64,000 nt of DNA from Chryseobacterium sp. CH21 (GCF_004119445.1 NZ_QICI01000041.1:62001-126000), one strand, 5' to 3'; positions 8,392-18,760 are shown, counted from the first letter of the stretch. A program made the numbers and translations. The notes: generated by a model from the letters alone, not told the origin.

Positions 8392-11112
8392 ATGAAAAAG
8401 TACATTCTTTCACTTGCGGTTGTATCACTTTTCTATACACAATCTGATGCCTGTGCGTGGTCAGATCCTGATTATGATTACTTCAACCTTTTTACGCAAA
8501 CCATCATCAAAGACAAGGCCTATCTTCCTTTTCTACACAACTATTCAAGTAGATTTTATGGAGGTTATAACTCTGCATTGATTCCTGATGACAATGTGGA
8601 AACTTGGAAAAAGTTTTTCAACAATCAGCTTAGCTATTCTGAAACCCAGAATTTGGTGTATAAAATAAGCATGAACGACCTGAATGCTTTAAAGAATGGG
8701 AATCCTACCAACCCTCTTTTACAAAAAATGGGTTCCGGGTTTTACCAAAAATATAAGGAAGGCATTGATTATTTGATTGAAGCCAAATATCTTGAGCCTT
8801 ATATGAGCATCAATTATATAGAAAGTGAAAACTCATTCTATTATGACAGAGATGCCAACAGAAAAAATGCCACTGCTCTTGATTACAATAAAACGATCGC
8901 AGCTTTAACCTCTCTGTACAATGCAGCAAGAAATCCTGAAATCAAACAGCGTTACGGATATCAGCTAGTACGTCTGAATCATTATACAAGAAATTATGAT
9001 TCTGCAGTACAGGCTTTTAAAACCTATGTGGCACCTATAAAACTAAAAGGATCGGTTTACTTCATGTCTCTGGATCAGCTGGCGGGAGCTCAAAGAGGAT
9101 TGGAAATGAACAGTGATGCCAACTGGAACTTCTTTCAGGTATTCATGAACAGCAAAGACCGTAAGGAATCTGCATTTGTTTCTATGAAGCTTTCAGATAC
9201 GGCCTCTTTCAGCAATATTATGAAAAGAGCCAATACGAATGAAGAAAAGAATATGGCTTACTTCCTTTTAGGGTATGAAGACTTCAACAACCCTATTCCA
9301 ATGATGGAAAAGATGTATGAAATCAATCCTGATTCTGAAATTTTGAAGGTAATGGCTGCCAGAAGTATCAATGAGCTGGAAAGAAGTTACTTACCTACTT
9401 ATTACTATACTTCAGAAGCTCAGAAAGCAACAGAAAAAGAAAATTCAACGGATAATTCCGCAAAAGACAAATCAGCAGACCAGGCAAAACCGGAAGTAAA
9501 AGAAGAAAAGCTTTCTTTCTGGCAGAAAATTGTAAGGTTCTTCAAAAATCTTTTTGGAGGTTCCAAATCTGATAAAACTGGTGATAATGCTAAAGCTGAC
9601 CAAAGTGATGACGAACTGTTCAGCAATCCGGACAGAATCCCATTCTATAACAGAACAGGGTATTATTACGATGAGAAGACACAGGATTTCCTTAATAACC
9701 TTGAAAAATTCACAGACAAAACAAAAGAAAAGTCTAAAGATGAATACTGGCAGATTGCAGATGCTTATCTTAAGTTTTTAAAGAAAGACTATAAAGCAAG
9801 TTCTGAAATTCTGGATGATATCAAAACGACCAATCCAGAATATCTGGAGGAAATCAAAAGAATGAAAGTTCTGAATGACATCGTTTCTCAGCCGAAAATT
9901 GATGCAGAATATGAAGATCACCTGATGAAAGATTATGCTGAATATTTTGTTGAGAAAAAAGTAGTGAAAGATACGGCCACAACAGATAATTTCGATTATT
10001 ATGGAGAAGTACCTTCTACTGCGGATTTCCTTAAAGATGTTATTGCGAACCGTTATTTCCTTCAGGGAGAGGATGGAAAATCTTTCCTGATGAATAACAA
10101 ACTTTCGGATCTCCAATATAACCCGAACTCCAGCCTGGTAAAAAGTGTGGAAGAGTTTTACAGAAAGCCAAACAAAACACAGTTTGAACAACAGATCATT
10201 GCAAAAAACATGGACAGTGTAGGAAATGTAGAGGCATTCTTCAGCACCATTTACGGAGACAGAGCGATGAGACTTGCCGACTTTGAAAAAGCGAAAGCAT
10301 ATTACGAAAAAGCAAAAAGCTTTGCGGGTATTCCAAGACAAAATTATGACTGGAATGAAAAGAGCGGTCAAACCATCACGCCAAAACAATATACTCCTGC
10401 TGAATACAACGGATTTAAAAATATTTCAAATCTTGTATTCGGACATAATGTTTGGGAGAGCTTCGGAAGTGCTGACACTGAAAGCATGAAAGTTGAAAAC
10501 TATACAGATTTCCCTTTCATCAAAACAACAATGGATAAACTTGAACTGGCAGATGCACTGATTCAACTGAAAAAGATTGGAAACGGAACAGGTGAAAAAG
10601 CGGCAAAAGCCAATCAGCTTATCGGAAACTTACTGTACAATACTTCTATTTTAGGATATTACCGTGAATTGTTTGTAATGGATATCGACAATAGCAACGG
10701 GGGTAAATATGACTTCTGGAATACGGACAGAAAGAACCCTTACAAGTATTATTATAAAAACTTCCTTGACACGTCTTATATTGAACCTGATAATTTTGAT
10801 CTTTCCATCAATTACTATCAAAAGGCTCTTAAACTTTCCAACAATAAGGAAGAAAAGGCAAGAATTTTATTCCAGATGGCAAGTGCTGAGCAGGGTAAAT
10901 ATTACCAATATGAAGCTAAAGCACCAAAAGATTTTGATTACTCAGATCCGAAATGGTCTGAAAAAGAAGAGGCCCGCCAAAAGGAAATGGACAATCTTAA
11001 AAACCAGAAATACAGAACTTATTTCGCACAGTTGAAAGCTCAGTATTCTGATACTGAAACAACGAAAAACCTAATGGGCAGCTGTAGTTATTTCAGCTAT
11101 TTTATGAGATAA
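8392..11112 (+). CDS. Large secreted protein with TPR-like helical repeats, unknown function
   Basis: 906 residues. N-terminal signal peptide (MKKYILSLAVVSLFYTQSDA) leaving a mature CAWSDPDYDY start. The body is helical and rich in Tyr, Asn and Lys, with tetratricopeptide-like pieces (RLADFEKAKAYYEKAKSF, YYQKALKLSNNKEEKARILFQMASAE) and a lysine/aspartate-rich low-complexity linker near 345-410. Probably periplasmic or surface-exposed scaffold or binding protein. It ends at a bidirectional terminator. No function can be assigned. Confidence 0.75.
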   Translation: MKKYILSLAVVSLFYTQSDACAWSDPDYDYFNLFTQTIIKDKAYLPFLHNYSSRFYGGYNSALIPDDNVETWKKFFNNQLSYSETQNLVYKISMNDLNALKNGNPTNPLLQKMGSGFYQKYKEGIDYLIEAKYLEPYMSINYIESENSFYYDRDANRKNATALDYNKTIAALTSLYNAARNPEIKQRYGYQLVRLNHYTRNYDSAVQAFKTYVAPIKLKGSVYFMSLDQLAGAQRGLEMNSDANWNFFQVFMNSKDRKESAFVSMKLSDTASFSNIMKRANTNEEKNMAYFLLGYEDFNNPIPMMEKMYEINPDSEILKVMAARSINELERSYLPTYYYTSEAQKATEKENSTDNSAKDKSADQAKPEVKEEKLSFWQKIVRFFKNLFGGSKSDKTGDNAKADQSDDELFSNPDRIPFYNRTGYYYDEKTQDFLNNLEKFTDKTKEKSKDEYWQIADAYLKFLKKDYKASSEILDDIKTTNPEYLEEIKRMKVLNDIVSQPKIDAEYEDHLMKDYAEYFVEKKVVKDTATTDNFDYYGEVPSTADFLKDVIANRYFLQGEDGKSFLMNNKLSDLQYNPNSSLVKSVEEFYRKPNKTQFEQQIIAKNMDSVGNVEAFFSTIYGDRAMRLADFEKAKAYYEKAKSFAGIPRQNYDWNEKSGQTITPKQYTPAEYNGFKNISNLVFGHNVWESFGSADTESMKVENYTDFPFIKTTMDKLELADALIQLKKIGNGTGEKAAKANQLIGNLLYNTSILGYYRELFVMDIDNSNGGKYDFWNTDRKNPYKYYYKNFLDTSYIEPDNFDLSINYYQKALKLSNNKEEKARILFQMASAEQGKYYQYEAKAPKDFDYSDPKWSEKEEARQKEMDNLKNQKYRTYFAQLKAQYSDTETTKNLMGSCSYFSYFMR

Positions 11113-11120
11113 TATAAAGC

Positions 11121-11158
11121 ATAAAAAAAACCTCTGATCGCTCAGAGGTTTTATTTTT
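11121..11158. terminator. Bidirectional terminator
   Basis: AACCTCTGA-TCGC-TCAGAGGTT stem flanked by an A-run on the left and a T-run on the right, between the convergent genes ending at 11112 and 11172. It can terminate both strands. Confidence 0.85.
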
Positions 11159-11171
11159 ATTTTTTGTTCAA

Positions 11172-13436
11172 CTATTTTTTAACAAATTTAGTTACAACAT
11201 TTTCTTCTTTACCATTTTTAATTGTAATAAAGTACACTCCCTTCACAAGAGCTCTTACATTAATTTTACCATCTCCCATAGTTCCTTTTGAAACCAACTG
11301 CCCTGGAGCATTGAAGATTTCATAAGATGCGTTTGCTGAAACGTTCAGAACATTTAATACATCTTCTACAGGGTTTGGATAAATCTTAACAGACTTTATA
11401 TTTCCAGCTTCAGAAACTGCCAATAAACTAGCAACATTAGCCTGCTTCACTGCATAGAATACATTCCCGATTGCTGAAACTCTCAAATGAATAGTCTTTC
11501 CAGCCAAAGATGCAGGGATGAAAATACTTGCTGATCCGTTGTTCGGAACTGATGCAGCAAGATCTGTCCATGTTGCACCATTGTCTTCAGTATAATCAAC
11601 TTTCACATTCGCTACGTTGTATGGAGAAGCTGTAGTCCCCGAAACTGTCCATGTAATAGTAGAGTTTGCATTAGGAGTAAGTGAAGTTGTATTTACTGTA
11701 AATGCTGCTGCTGATCCTACTACAATAGTTTGTTCCGCATAAGCCGTTTGCGCCTGTCCTCCAGGTTTATTATCTCTTACCGTAACACGGAACTTTGTAG
11801 TTCTTGCCACAGTACTTGCCGCTTCAAAATCTGTTGTATTTTTTACAGCTCCTCCCAGGACAGTTGACAGTTTAGGGAAATATCTTGTAGGACTTGCTGT
11901 TGCAGGCCAAGATCGGAAGCTTGCTCCAGATGTTGTATTCCCTATAGCTGATGCTCCATCACCTGTACCCGACGCTTTACCTATACCATTGCCTAACGAA
12001 CTTGAATTCACCTGTTCCCAGTTGTATGACAAGACATCTCCATCAGGATCTGTTGCTGAAGCTGTTAAAACAAAAGCAGTTGATTTCGGAATAGTATAAT
12101 TTGTTGTCATTGGTGCTACAACTGGTGGATTATTTGTGATGGGTGTTTCCACATCGGCTGTTACTGTTACAAGATTAGCCTGTACCTGATCAATGCTTAC
12201 ACTATGGAAATATGCATCAGAATGTTGCTGAACATCAGTATTAGCACCTGTAATCCCCGCATATCCCATAATAGTAGATCCAGAGCCTGGTTCTACACAA
12301 ACACCGGTTCCTTCATTATAGCTGTATGTATGATTATCTCCCAATTGATGTCCTATTTCGTGAGCAACATAATCTATATCAAAATTATCACCCATAGGAA
12401 CATTACTAGCCGGAGAGGTTATTCCGCTTCCTTTATAGTTATCTGGAGCTGTATAAGCATAATAATTTCCAACAGCATCCTGGCATTCACTCTGAGCTAC
12501 AGTATAAGATGTTGTTGAAATATCATTACTTCCTATACAACCAATACAACCTGCATTTCCACCTCCTCCTGAAGCTCCAAATAAATGTCCTATATCAAAA
12601 TTAGCATCGGTAACACCATAAGCCCCGCCATGCAGAACATTCATCAGCTCATTGTTCCACTTACACATGAACTCGGACGTACTGTAAGGATCTGTAGCTG
12701 CGTTGGTAAAAATAAGATTAGGGGCATCAATAGCATTAACATGAAGGTTAAATTCTTTTTCAAATACACCATTCACTCTAGATAAAGTAGCATTTATTTG
12801 TGTAAGAGCTCCTGCTGTCCCCCCAAAATAAGCAGTATACTCACCTGTCACAGACATTGCTAGTCTAAGAGTATGAAAAGTTTTGTTATTGGATTTAGCA
12901 GCTGCACCTGCATTCATTAATTTCTGTAAATTTTCTACAGATTCTTTACTTTCTTTAGTCTTACAGGTAAAAGCATGACCATTTTTATTAGTCTTTCCAT
13001 GTATGGAATAATAGGACTTATCAGATGTTGCAGGTTCTATAAATTCATATTTACCATCAGTTCCAATAATCATCGATTGGAAATCATTGGGAGCAACACT
13101 AAATCTGATATATTAGGTAGGATCATCAATTCCTATCCCCACATAAGACCCCAACTGATATTTATTTGCCAAAGTCTCATCCATTACTGGAAAACTATTT
13201 ACCGTAAACTTTTCAATTTTCCCGTCAAGGGTAGGAATATTAACTGTGATAGGTGCTCCCTCTCCCATTTTAGGAGCCCTAAGAAGCTGAGTTCTTATCT
13301 GATCCAAATCAAGCTTATAATAAACTGAATGATCACTTTTCTTAATGATTTTTTTCTCCGGAAGCCCTCTACTCCATTGCGCATTTGCTGCAACAGCTAA
13401 AAACAGCACAGGCAGACAAAATAATTTTGTTTTCAT
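11172..13436 (-). pseudogene. Reprolysin-like metalloprotease with T9SS sorting domain, interrupted by an in-frame stop
   Basis: A 754-codon gene starting at 13436 (signal peptide MKTKLFCLPVLFLAVAANAQ) but cut by TAA at 13113-13115, with no frame change: reading on in frame gives YIRFSVAPNDFQS and then the rest of the protein. It has the metzincin site HEIGHQLGDNH (about residue 359) and Met-turn STIMGYAG, an Ig-like middle part, and a C-terminal Por-secretion sorting domain (VKIYPNPVEDVLNV... to KFVKK). Predicted extracellular M12B-type protease exported by the type IX system. If the stop is real, only a 107-residue N-terminal stub is made; an internal ATG at 13073 lacks a signal peptide. 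Confidence 0.85.
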
Positions 13437-13448
13437 ATATTTTTTTGA

Positions 13449-13477
13449 CAAATGTATAAATTTCTCAAAAAAAACAA
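13449..13477 (-). promoter_or_regulatory. Promoter of the metalloprotease gene
   Basis: On the minus strand TTG (13475-13477), 18 bases, TACATTTG (13449-13456), a match to the Bacteroidota promoter consensus 13 bases before the start codon at 13436. Confidence 0.6.
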
Positions 13478-13536
13478 TTAAAAAATAATTAAAAAACAAC
13501 AAGTAAAAATAAATAACATAAGCAGGAAATAAAAAA

Positions 13537-14027
13537 TCATTTTCTCTGTTCCTGCTTTTGAATCCATTCTTCATGCTTTCTTTTAAAGAATTCATATTTA
13601 TAGTCCTGATTTCTCTGTGCAGCGTCAATGGAATGGGAAGTATGGATATCCGCATCTTTTTTGGCTAGCTCACCCAGCTTTTCATAATAGATGTGAAGCT
13701 GATCCAATTCTGCTTCCGTAAGATCTTCAATATCTACAATTCGGTTGCTTGCTTTTTCGTGAGCGGCAATTAGTTCATTCAATTTGATCTGTATTGCCTT
13801 TGAGTCTTTATTCTGGGCTTTTTGAATCAAAAATACCATCAAAAAGGTGATGATTGTTGTTCCGGTATTGATCACCAGCTGCCAGGTTTCAGAATAATCA
13901 AAAAAGGTCCGGAAACTGCCCATACCAAAACAATAAGAAAAGCTCCGACAAAAGCATAGGCACTTCCAGTAAATTTTACTGCCCAATTTGAAAATTTCTC
14001 AAAAAAACTGTTCCCTTTATGACTCAT
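13537..14027 (-). pseudogene. Low-affinity iron permease family protein, frameshifted
   Basis: From the ATG at 14027 the frame reads [20 protein letters not shown] with a first membrane helix ending WAVSGPF; the family's continuation [28 protein letters not shown] is in another frame. Adding one T to the six-T run at 13900-13905 (minus-strand sense) joins them into a 163-residue protein of the Fet4-like family, with two membrane helices and a charged helical tail. The gene sits among other iron-linked genes. Either a sequencing error or a recent loss-of-function mutation. Confidence 0.8.
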
Positions 14028-14134
14028 GATCTTTGTTTTTAGAATAATAAATGTATAAAAAATTAATCTGAAAATGAGAAAAGATGATGAATATGAGGTA
14101 TCTAAATATTTCAGAGTTTATTTAATATGATCTT

Positions 14135-15331
14135 TTATTTCATTTTCCTGAATCTGTGCCACCAAATCAGAAATCCGGTTATCGGTAGAGAGCAACCAAT
14201 GAGAGAAATAATAAAATAGAGAATAATACTTGGCAAACCCATAATTTCTCCGGTGTGCAGGGGTTTTGCCAACGCTGTAAATTGTTTGTTTAAAGGTTTG
14301 TCTGAAAACAGTTCTTTCGTTTTGAAAACTCCCGTTTTATCAAAAGTAACTTCATCAGGAAACATCATTCCAAGGAAGTTCTGCCTGTTGGTTTTGATGA
14401 CAACATATCTTGGGTTTTCTTTATTGGGCAATTCTATACTGGTAACAGCATGGTAAGGCAAATGATGATCTGCCAATTTTAAAATTTTATCCACAGAAGC
14501 AGAAGCTGCATTTTTCAGATTTTTCTTTTCATCCTGCTTTTGAAGCATATCTTCAAGAAGCCCTCCGAAGGGATCATCTTCATTATCTTTATCTTTGGAA
14601 ATAGCATCAATAGATGATCCTCCCAGACTTACAATAAGGCCGTTTTTCACCCATGGATAAGTCACATATAATCCGGTAACCGCAATAAAGAAAAGCATCA
14701 GAAAGGTATAAAAACCAAGGGTATTGTGGAGATCATAATTCACCCTCTGGAATTTGGCTTTGAACATCACCGTTAATCCCTGTTTCAAAAACTTGAGTTT
14801 TTTTGGAAGCCAAAGAATTAAACCTGAGATCAGGAGAATACAAAAGATTAAAACCGATGCTCCTACAATCTGTCTTCCCACATTTCCCATCATCAGGTTT
14901 CTGTGAAGATCAAGGACTGTTTCAAAAAACTGGGTAGAACTTACATTGGGTTGTCCCAGGAGTTCTCCTGTATACTGATTATAGTAAGTGATTTTATCCA
15001 GATTATTCTCCCGGTAACCAATCACATAACTTTTCCCATTATCATCAGGAATCATCAGAGAAGTGAGCTCTTTATTTTGTTTTAATAATTTTGCCTGGAT
15101 CATATCCGGATTCATAACAACTCCTGAACCTGGGTTGATATAGATTTTGTCTCTGTTGCTAAAATCAGTGATCTGATTTTTGAAAGCATAGAGACATCCT
15201 GTAATACACATTACAAAAACAATAACGCTCGATAAGAGCCCCAACCAGAGATGAGTGATCCACATCAGGTATTTTGTTACCGATTCGTTTTTTCTTCTTT
15301 TCCTGTAAAGGCTTTTGAATAATAATCTCAT
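14135..15331 (-). CDS. PepSY-associated membrane protein (PiuB-like)
   Basis: 398 residues with the PepSY_TM layout: an N-terminal helix (LWLGLLSSVIVFVMCITGCLYAF), a periplasmic PepSY-like domain, a central pair of helices (VGASVLIFCILLISGLILWL; TLGFYTFLMLFFIAVTGLYVTYPWV) and a final helix (IILYFIISLIGCSLPITGFLIWW). Such proteins often accompany siderophore receptors, where some are proposed to reduce or release iron. Here the receptor gene lies 3 kb upstream on the same strand, but an intervening terminator suggests separate transcription. Confidence 0.85.
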   Translation of the reverse strand: MRLLFKSLYRKRRKNESVTKYLMWITHLWLGLLSSVIVFVMCITGCLYAFKNQITDFSNRDKIYINPGSGVVMNPDMIQAKLLKQNKELTSLMIPDDNGKSYVIGYRENNLDKITYYNQYTGELLGQPNVSSTQFFETVLDLHRNLMMGNVGRQIVGASVLIFCILLISGLILWLPKKLKFLKQGLTVMFKAKFQRVNYDLHNTLGFYTFLMLFFIAVTGLYVTYPWVKNGLIVSLGGSSIDAISKDKDNEDDPFGGLLEDMLQKQDEKKNLKNAASASVDKILKLADHHLPYHAVTSIELPNKENPRYVVIKTNRQNFLGMMFPDEVTFDKTGVFKTKELFSDKPLNKQFTALAKPLHTGEIMGLPSIILYFIISLIGCSLPITGFLIWWHRFRKMK

Positions 15332-15343
15332 TGTTTAATAGCA

Positions 15344-15378
15344 AAAACATTAAGACAGTATAACCGTCTTAATGTTTT
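15344..15378 (-). terminator. Terminator downstream of the TonB-receptor/lipoprotein unit
   Basis: A 13-base perfect stem AAAACATTAAGAC / GTCTTAATGTTTT with a nine-base loop and flanking T on the minus strand. It lies between the lipoprotein gene ending at 15602 and the PepSY gene starting at 15331. Confidence 0.75.
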
Positions 15379-15601
15379 AAATTAAAATTGATATGAATAA
15401 ATTAAAAAAAGTTAATACAAATTCGGGCTAGGAAGCATAAAGCTTATGATGGAAGTTATTTTAGTCCAAAAGATTACTGATTAACTTTAATCTACATTCA
15501 CCAAATTGAATACGTTTTCTTAAAAGTAGTAAGAACTTTTAGCCCAATATCATATCCATCTCCTTCTTCCTGCTTCCAGCCCTCATTGGTATCAATGTCG
15601 T

Positions 15602-16218
15602 TTATTTTCTTCCTTTGAACTGAACATCTTTTACAATCTCTTCGAACTTTGTATAGTGTTCAGGACTTAAGGCTTTCTGAATTGCCTGTTTTCTCTGAGC
15701 ATCAAATTTTACCCAGTATTCTTTTGCCAGATCATTATTTCCGTGATAGACATCGTGAGCGTCATTGAAGGCTTTTTCAAAAGCATCATTCGCTGCGTTT
15801 ACTACTTTGAATTCATCTTCAGAAAGCTGAGCTTCTGTTTTGATTCTTTCTAACAATGCATTGTCATATCTCGGTCTTTTTCTGGAATTTCATCAATAAA
15901 TTTATTGAACTTTTCCATTTGAGGGGCATCTAAAACTGTAGCCATTTCAATAGACTGCTGTGCTCTCAGTTCCTCATTTTTGATACCTAAAGCTACACGA
16001 TCCATATTACCACCCTGCGCTTTTGCTGCCTGGAAGTTCTGCTCCTGAAGCTGCTGATATTTTGCAGTGATCTCATTAAAGCTCTTTTCTTGTTCAGCAG
16101 TCAGTTTCACTTCTGTTTTGAACTTGTTATAATCTATTCCTTTCTTTTTGTCTCCGGAACATGACATAGCAGCAGCGCCAAGAGCTAATGTGAAGAATAG
16201 TATTTTGATACTTTTCAT
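15602..16218 (-). pseudogene. Lipoprotein gene, frameshifted
   Basis: Two overlapping frames make one gene: residues 1-113 from 16218 (lipobox GAAAMSC, then a helical LTAEQEKSFNEITAKYQQLQEQ) and the continuation RKRPRYDNALLERIKTEAQL to FKGRK in the next frame. One extra A in the three-A run (T-run 15888-15890 on the plus strand) restores a 205-residue protein with FIDENSRKRPRYDNA across the joint. Both halves are charged and helical, reminiscent of Spy-like periplasmic proteins. Follows the TonB receptor gene by 18 bases, probably co-transcribed. Confidence 0.7.
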
Positions 16219-16236
16219 AATGAATGATTTTGTTGA

Positions 16237-18492
16237 TTAGAATTTATAGTTTACCTGTACAGCAAAGTTTCTCGGCTGAATCTGGTCAATGTATCCACCT
16301 CTGAAATAAGAGCTGTACCCTACGCTGTCAAAAATATTATTAAAGAATACTCTGATTCCCATTCCGTTTTTCAGAGCATACCCTACCTGAGCGTCTACTG
16401 TAGTATATTCCCGCATATCGAAAGGTTTATCTCCAGGTTTCACACTGTTCAGGTGACCTGCTGTAAATGTTTTCTGAGTCCATTCATCAACTGGTCTTTT
16501 CCCTACATAATAAATTCCGGCACCTACATCAAGTCCTGATAAAGTCCCTTTATTGAATTTATAATTCAGCCATCCGTTTGCGGTGTGCTTAGGAGCATTC
16601 ATTGGGGCAGATCCGTTAATATAAGCAGGGCTGTCCTGATATTGTGCATCCAGATAAGCCCATCCTGACATCACCTGAAGGTTCGGAAGAATTCTTCCGA
16701 TTAATTCTACTTCAACTCCTTTTCTTCTAAGGTTTCCTGCAAGACCATACATAGTTTGTTTGTTAATCACAACAGGGTTATAGTTTTCGTCAAGAATAGT
16801 GAAAGAAAGATGATCTGTTTTAATATCGAACACTGTTACATTAAATCTTAAACGCTCATTGAACCAGTCTGATTTAATACCTGCTTCCCATTGTTTTGTC
16901 ATTGATGGACCTACTCTGCCTCCGTCTAAAAGGAAGTTATTGGAAGACCTTAAAGAGGTTGTAGTGGTATATGATCCGAATACATTCACGTTTGGAAGTG
17001 GAGAAACAATTAATCCGAAATTAGGATTCCATGTATCTACAGACTCGTTGGCAGAACCATTCAATCTGCTGTAACGAAGTCCTAAATGTGCTTTCACATA
17101 TTTTCCGATGGTCATTACATCCTGAGCCATTGCCCCGATACTTGGAGTTAAAACCGCGTTTGATCTTCCAAGGTTTTTGTAAATAACATTTACAGGAAGC
17201 TGATTAGAAATACCTCCATTCACAACATCAAAAATATCCAATGGATTAGCTGCATAGGTTGTATTTCCTATTTTTGTAGCACGTGCTGTAATTAGATTTC
17301 CCGGTGCAATTGAGTTTTTATAAGCTTCATATGTTGTAGATGAAGTTTCTGATTCTCTCCAGTCAAAACCAACCTGGAATGTATGATTAATAAATCCTGT
17401 TTTTATTTGTTCTCCGATGAAGTCTAACTGTAATACCTTATTGATATCCTCACCTTGAGATTTTCCAATAGTACGCTGTCTGATATTATAGTTCGTTTCA
17501 CCTGCCGGTAATGATACAGATGAAGCTTCAGAATCAGTATTGCTTACTGAATTTACGAATGCTGCTCTTACTTTTAATTTGTCTGTAAGGTTACGTACAA
17601 TTGTAGTGGAAAAGTTGAAAGTTTCTGTTTTTGAATAATCAGATGCATATCCTAAAAACTTTCCTTTTGGCATGTGATACAATGCTTCAACAGTTCCCGG
17701 AGCAAGATTGATTGTTCCTCTGTCCGGTGTCCTTTTATCATGAAGATAATCCATTTCCACATTGATTAATGTTTTATCATCCGGACGGAAAGCTATCGAT
17801 GGGTTTACATAGATTCTCTCTCCTTTTACATGGCTTCTGAATGAATTGTTATTCTGATAAGCTCCATTGAATCTAACCGCTACTTTACCCTGAGAGTCCA
17901 ATACTCTCTGGAAGTCTACTGTAGGTCTGTAAAAATCCCAGCTTCCATAACGGAATCCTACATTAGTCTGATCAATAAACTGTGGTCTTTTTGTTACAAC
18001 ATTGATAACTCCTCCTGCAGAACCCAAACCATTCCCGATTCCCTGGCCAATTGCTGCAGATCCTTTGATTACCTGAATACTTTCCACTCCCTGCATATCT
18101 GTAATCATCCCTGCAGTACGGAAATCTGAATCCAGCTGAACCCCATTTTTCAATACGGGAACACCACGGTACCCTCTGATGGACATACTTTCGTTTCCTC
18201 CACCATAACTTGAAAATAGAGTTACCCCGGGAACATTTTTGGCAACATCAGTAACTGTTAGTGCTCCTAATTCTTCAATTGCTTTATGGGAGATTATTGA
18301 AATACTCTGAATCTGATCTCTGGTTTTCAAAGGCAGTCTTGTAATTGCATCAAGGCCTTGCGGCTGTTTCTTTTTTTCACCAAACAGTTCTACTTCTTCA
18401 ATTTTCTTGTGTTTTACTGAATCATTTACTTTCTGCGCATTGGCAAGAACCCCACCTAATAATAGCAGAGAAAAGGATACTACTTTATTCAT
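16237..18492 (-). CDS. TonB-dependent siderophore receptor
   Basis: 751 residues from the ATG at 18492, where a signal peptide begins (MNKVVSFSLLLLGGVLANAQ); an ATG at 18528 in the same frame is an alternative. It has a plug domain (SIISHKAIEELGALTVTDVAKNVPG, MSIRGYRG, VIKGSAAIGQG, GGVINVVTKRP) and a C-terminal 22-strand barrel ending VQVNYKF. Imports ferric siderophore across the outer membrane with TonB-ExbBD energy. Neighbouring PepSY and iron-permease genes fit an iron-uptake role. The exact ligand cannot be told from sequence. Confidence 0.9.
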   Translation of the reverse strand: MNKVVSFSLLLLGGVLANAQKVNDSVKHKKIEEVELFGEKKKQPQGLDAITRLPLKTRDQIQSISIISHKAIEELGALTVTDVAKNVPGVTLFSSYGGGNESMSIRGYRGVPVLKNGVQLDSDFRTAGMITDMQGVESIQVIKGSAAIGQGIGNGLGSAGGVINVVTKRPQFIDQTNVGFRYGSWDFYRPTVDFQRVLDSQGKVAVRFNGAYQNNNSFRSHVKGERIYVNPSIAFRPDDKTLINVEMDYLHDKRTPDRGTINLAPGTVEALYHMPKGKFLGYASDYSKTETFNFSTTIVRNLTDKLKVRAAFVNSVSNTDSEASSVSLPAGETNYNIRQRTIGKSQGEDINKVLQLDFIGEQIKTGFINHTFQVGFDWRESETSSTTYEAYKNSIAPGNLITARATKIGNTTYAANPLDIFDVVNGGISNQLPVNVIYKNLGRSNAVLTPSIGAMAQDVMTIGKYVKAHLGLRYSRLNGSANESVDTWNPNFGLIVSPLPNVNVFGSYTTTTSLRSSNNFLLDGGRVGPSMTKQWEAGIKSDWFNERLRFNVTVFDIKTDHLSFTILDENYNPVVINKQTMYGLAGNLRRKGVEVELIGRILPNLQVMSGWAYLDAQYQDSPAYINGSAPMNAPKHTANGWLNYKFNKGTLSGLDVGAGIYYVGKRPVDEWTQKTFTAGHLNSVKPGDKPFDMREYTTVDAQVGYALKNGMGIRVFFNNIFDSVGYSSYFRGGYIDQIQPRNFAVQVNYKF

Positions 18493-18506
18493 CTGATAAT
18501 TTTCTG

Positions 18507-18514
18507 CAAAATTA
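18507..18514 (-). promoter_or_regulatory. Candidate -7 element of the TonB receptor
   Basis: TAATTTTG on the minus strand, 15 bases before the ATG at 18492. No TTG at proper distance is seen, so it may need an activator. If real, it excludes the longer start at 18528. Confidence 0.3.
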
Positions 18515-18547
18515 TTATTTTTATTCATTCTAAATAAATAAACACAA

Positions 18548-18561
18548 GTGACATATGTCAC
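18548..18561. promoter_or_regulatory. 14-base perfect palindrome upstream of the TonB receptor
   Basis: GTGACATATGTCAC is a perfect inverted repeat about 60 bases upstream of the receptor start, in a stretch with no gene. Its position fits an operator for a dimeric regulator; the cognate protein is not identifiable here. Confidence 0.45.
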
Positions 18562-18760
18562 CCTAAAAAGAACTATTAATATCAGATCATTAATCATTCC
18601 TAAGGACTCTTTAGAATCCCCAAACAGATCTATTCTATCATTAAGAGTTATCCCTTCAAGGCTTTTTATGATTACTGAAAGTATAATGCAAAAAAAACAG
18701 ATTTGATGATTTAAAAATCTGCTTCCAATATCTTGATGTACCTTTTCAATAAGATTCATA

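Noticed and set aside
9778..10389. 203-codon minus-strand ORF in the 906-residue protein gene
   Set aside because: Antisense shadow, hydrophobic low-complexity translation with no family support.
15379..15601. Coding-looking minus-strand peptide (DIDTNEGWKQEEGDGYDIG) after the lipoprotein stop
   Set aside because: No start codon or continuation of the lipoprotein frame, and it spans the GGCTGGAAG repeat; too short to support a gene.
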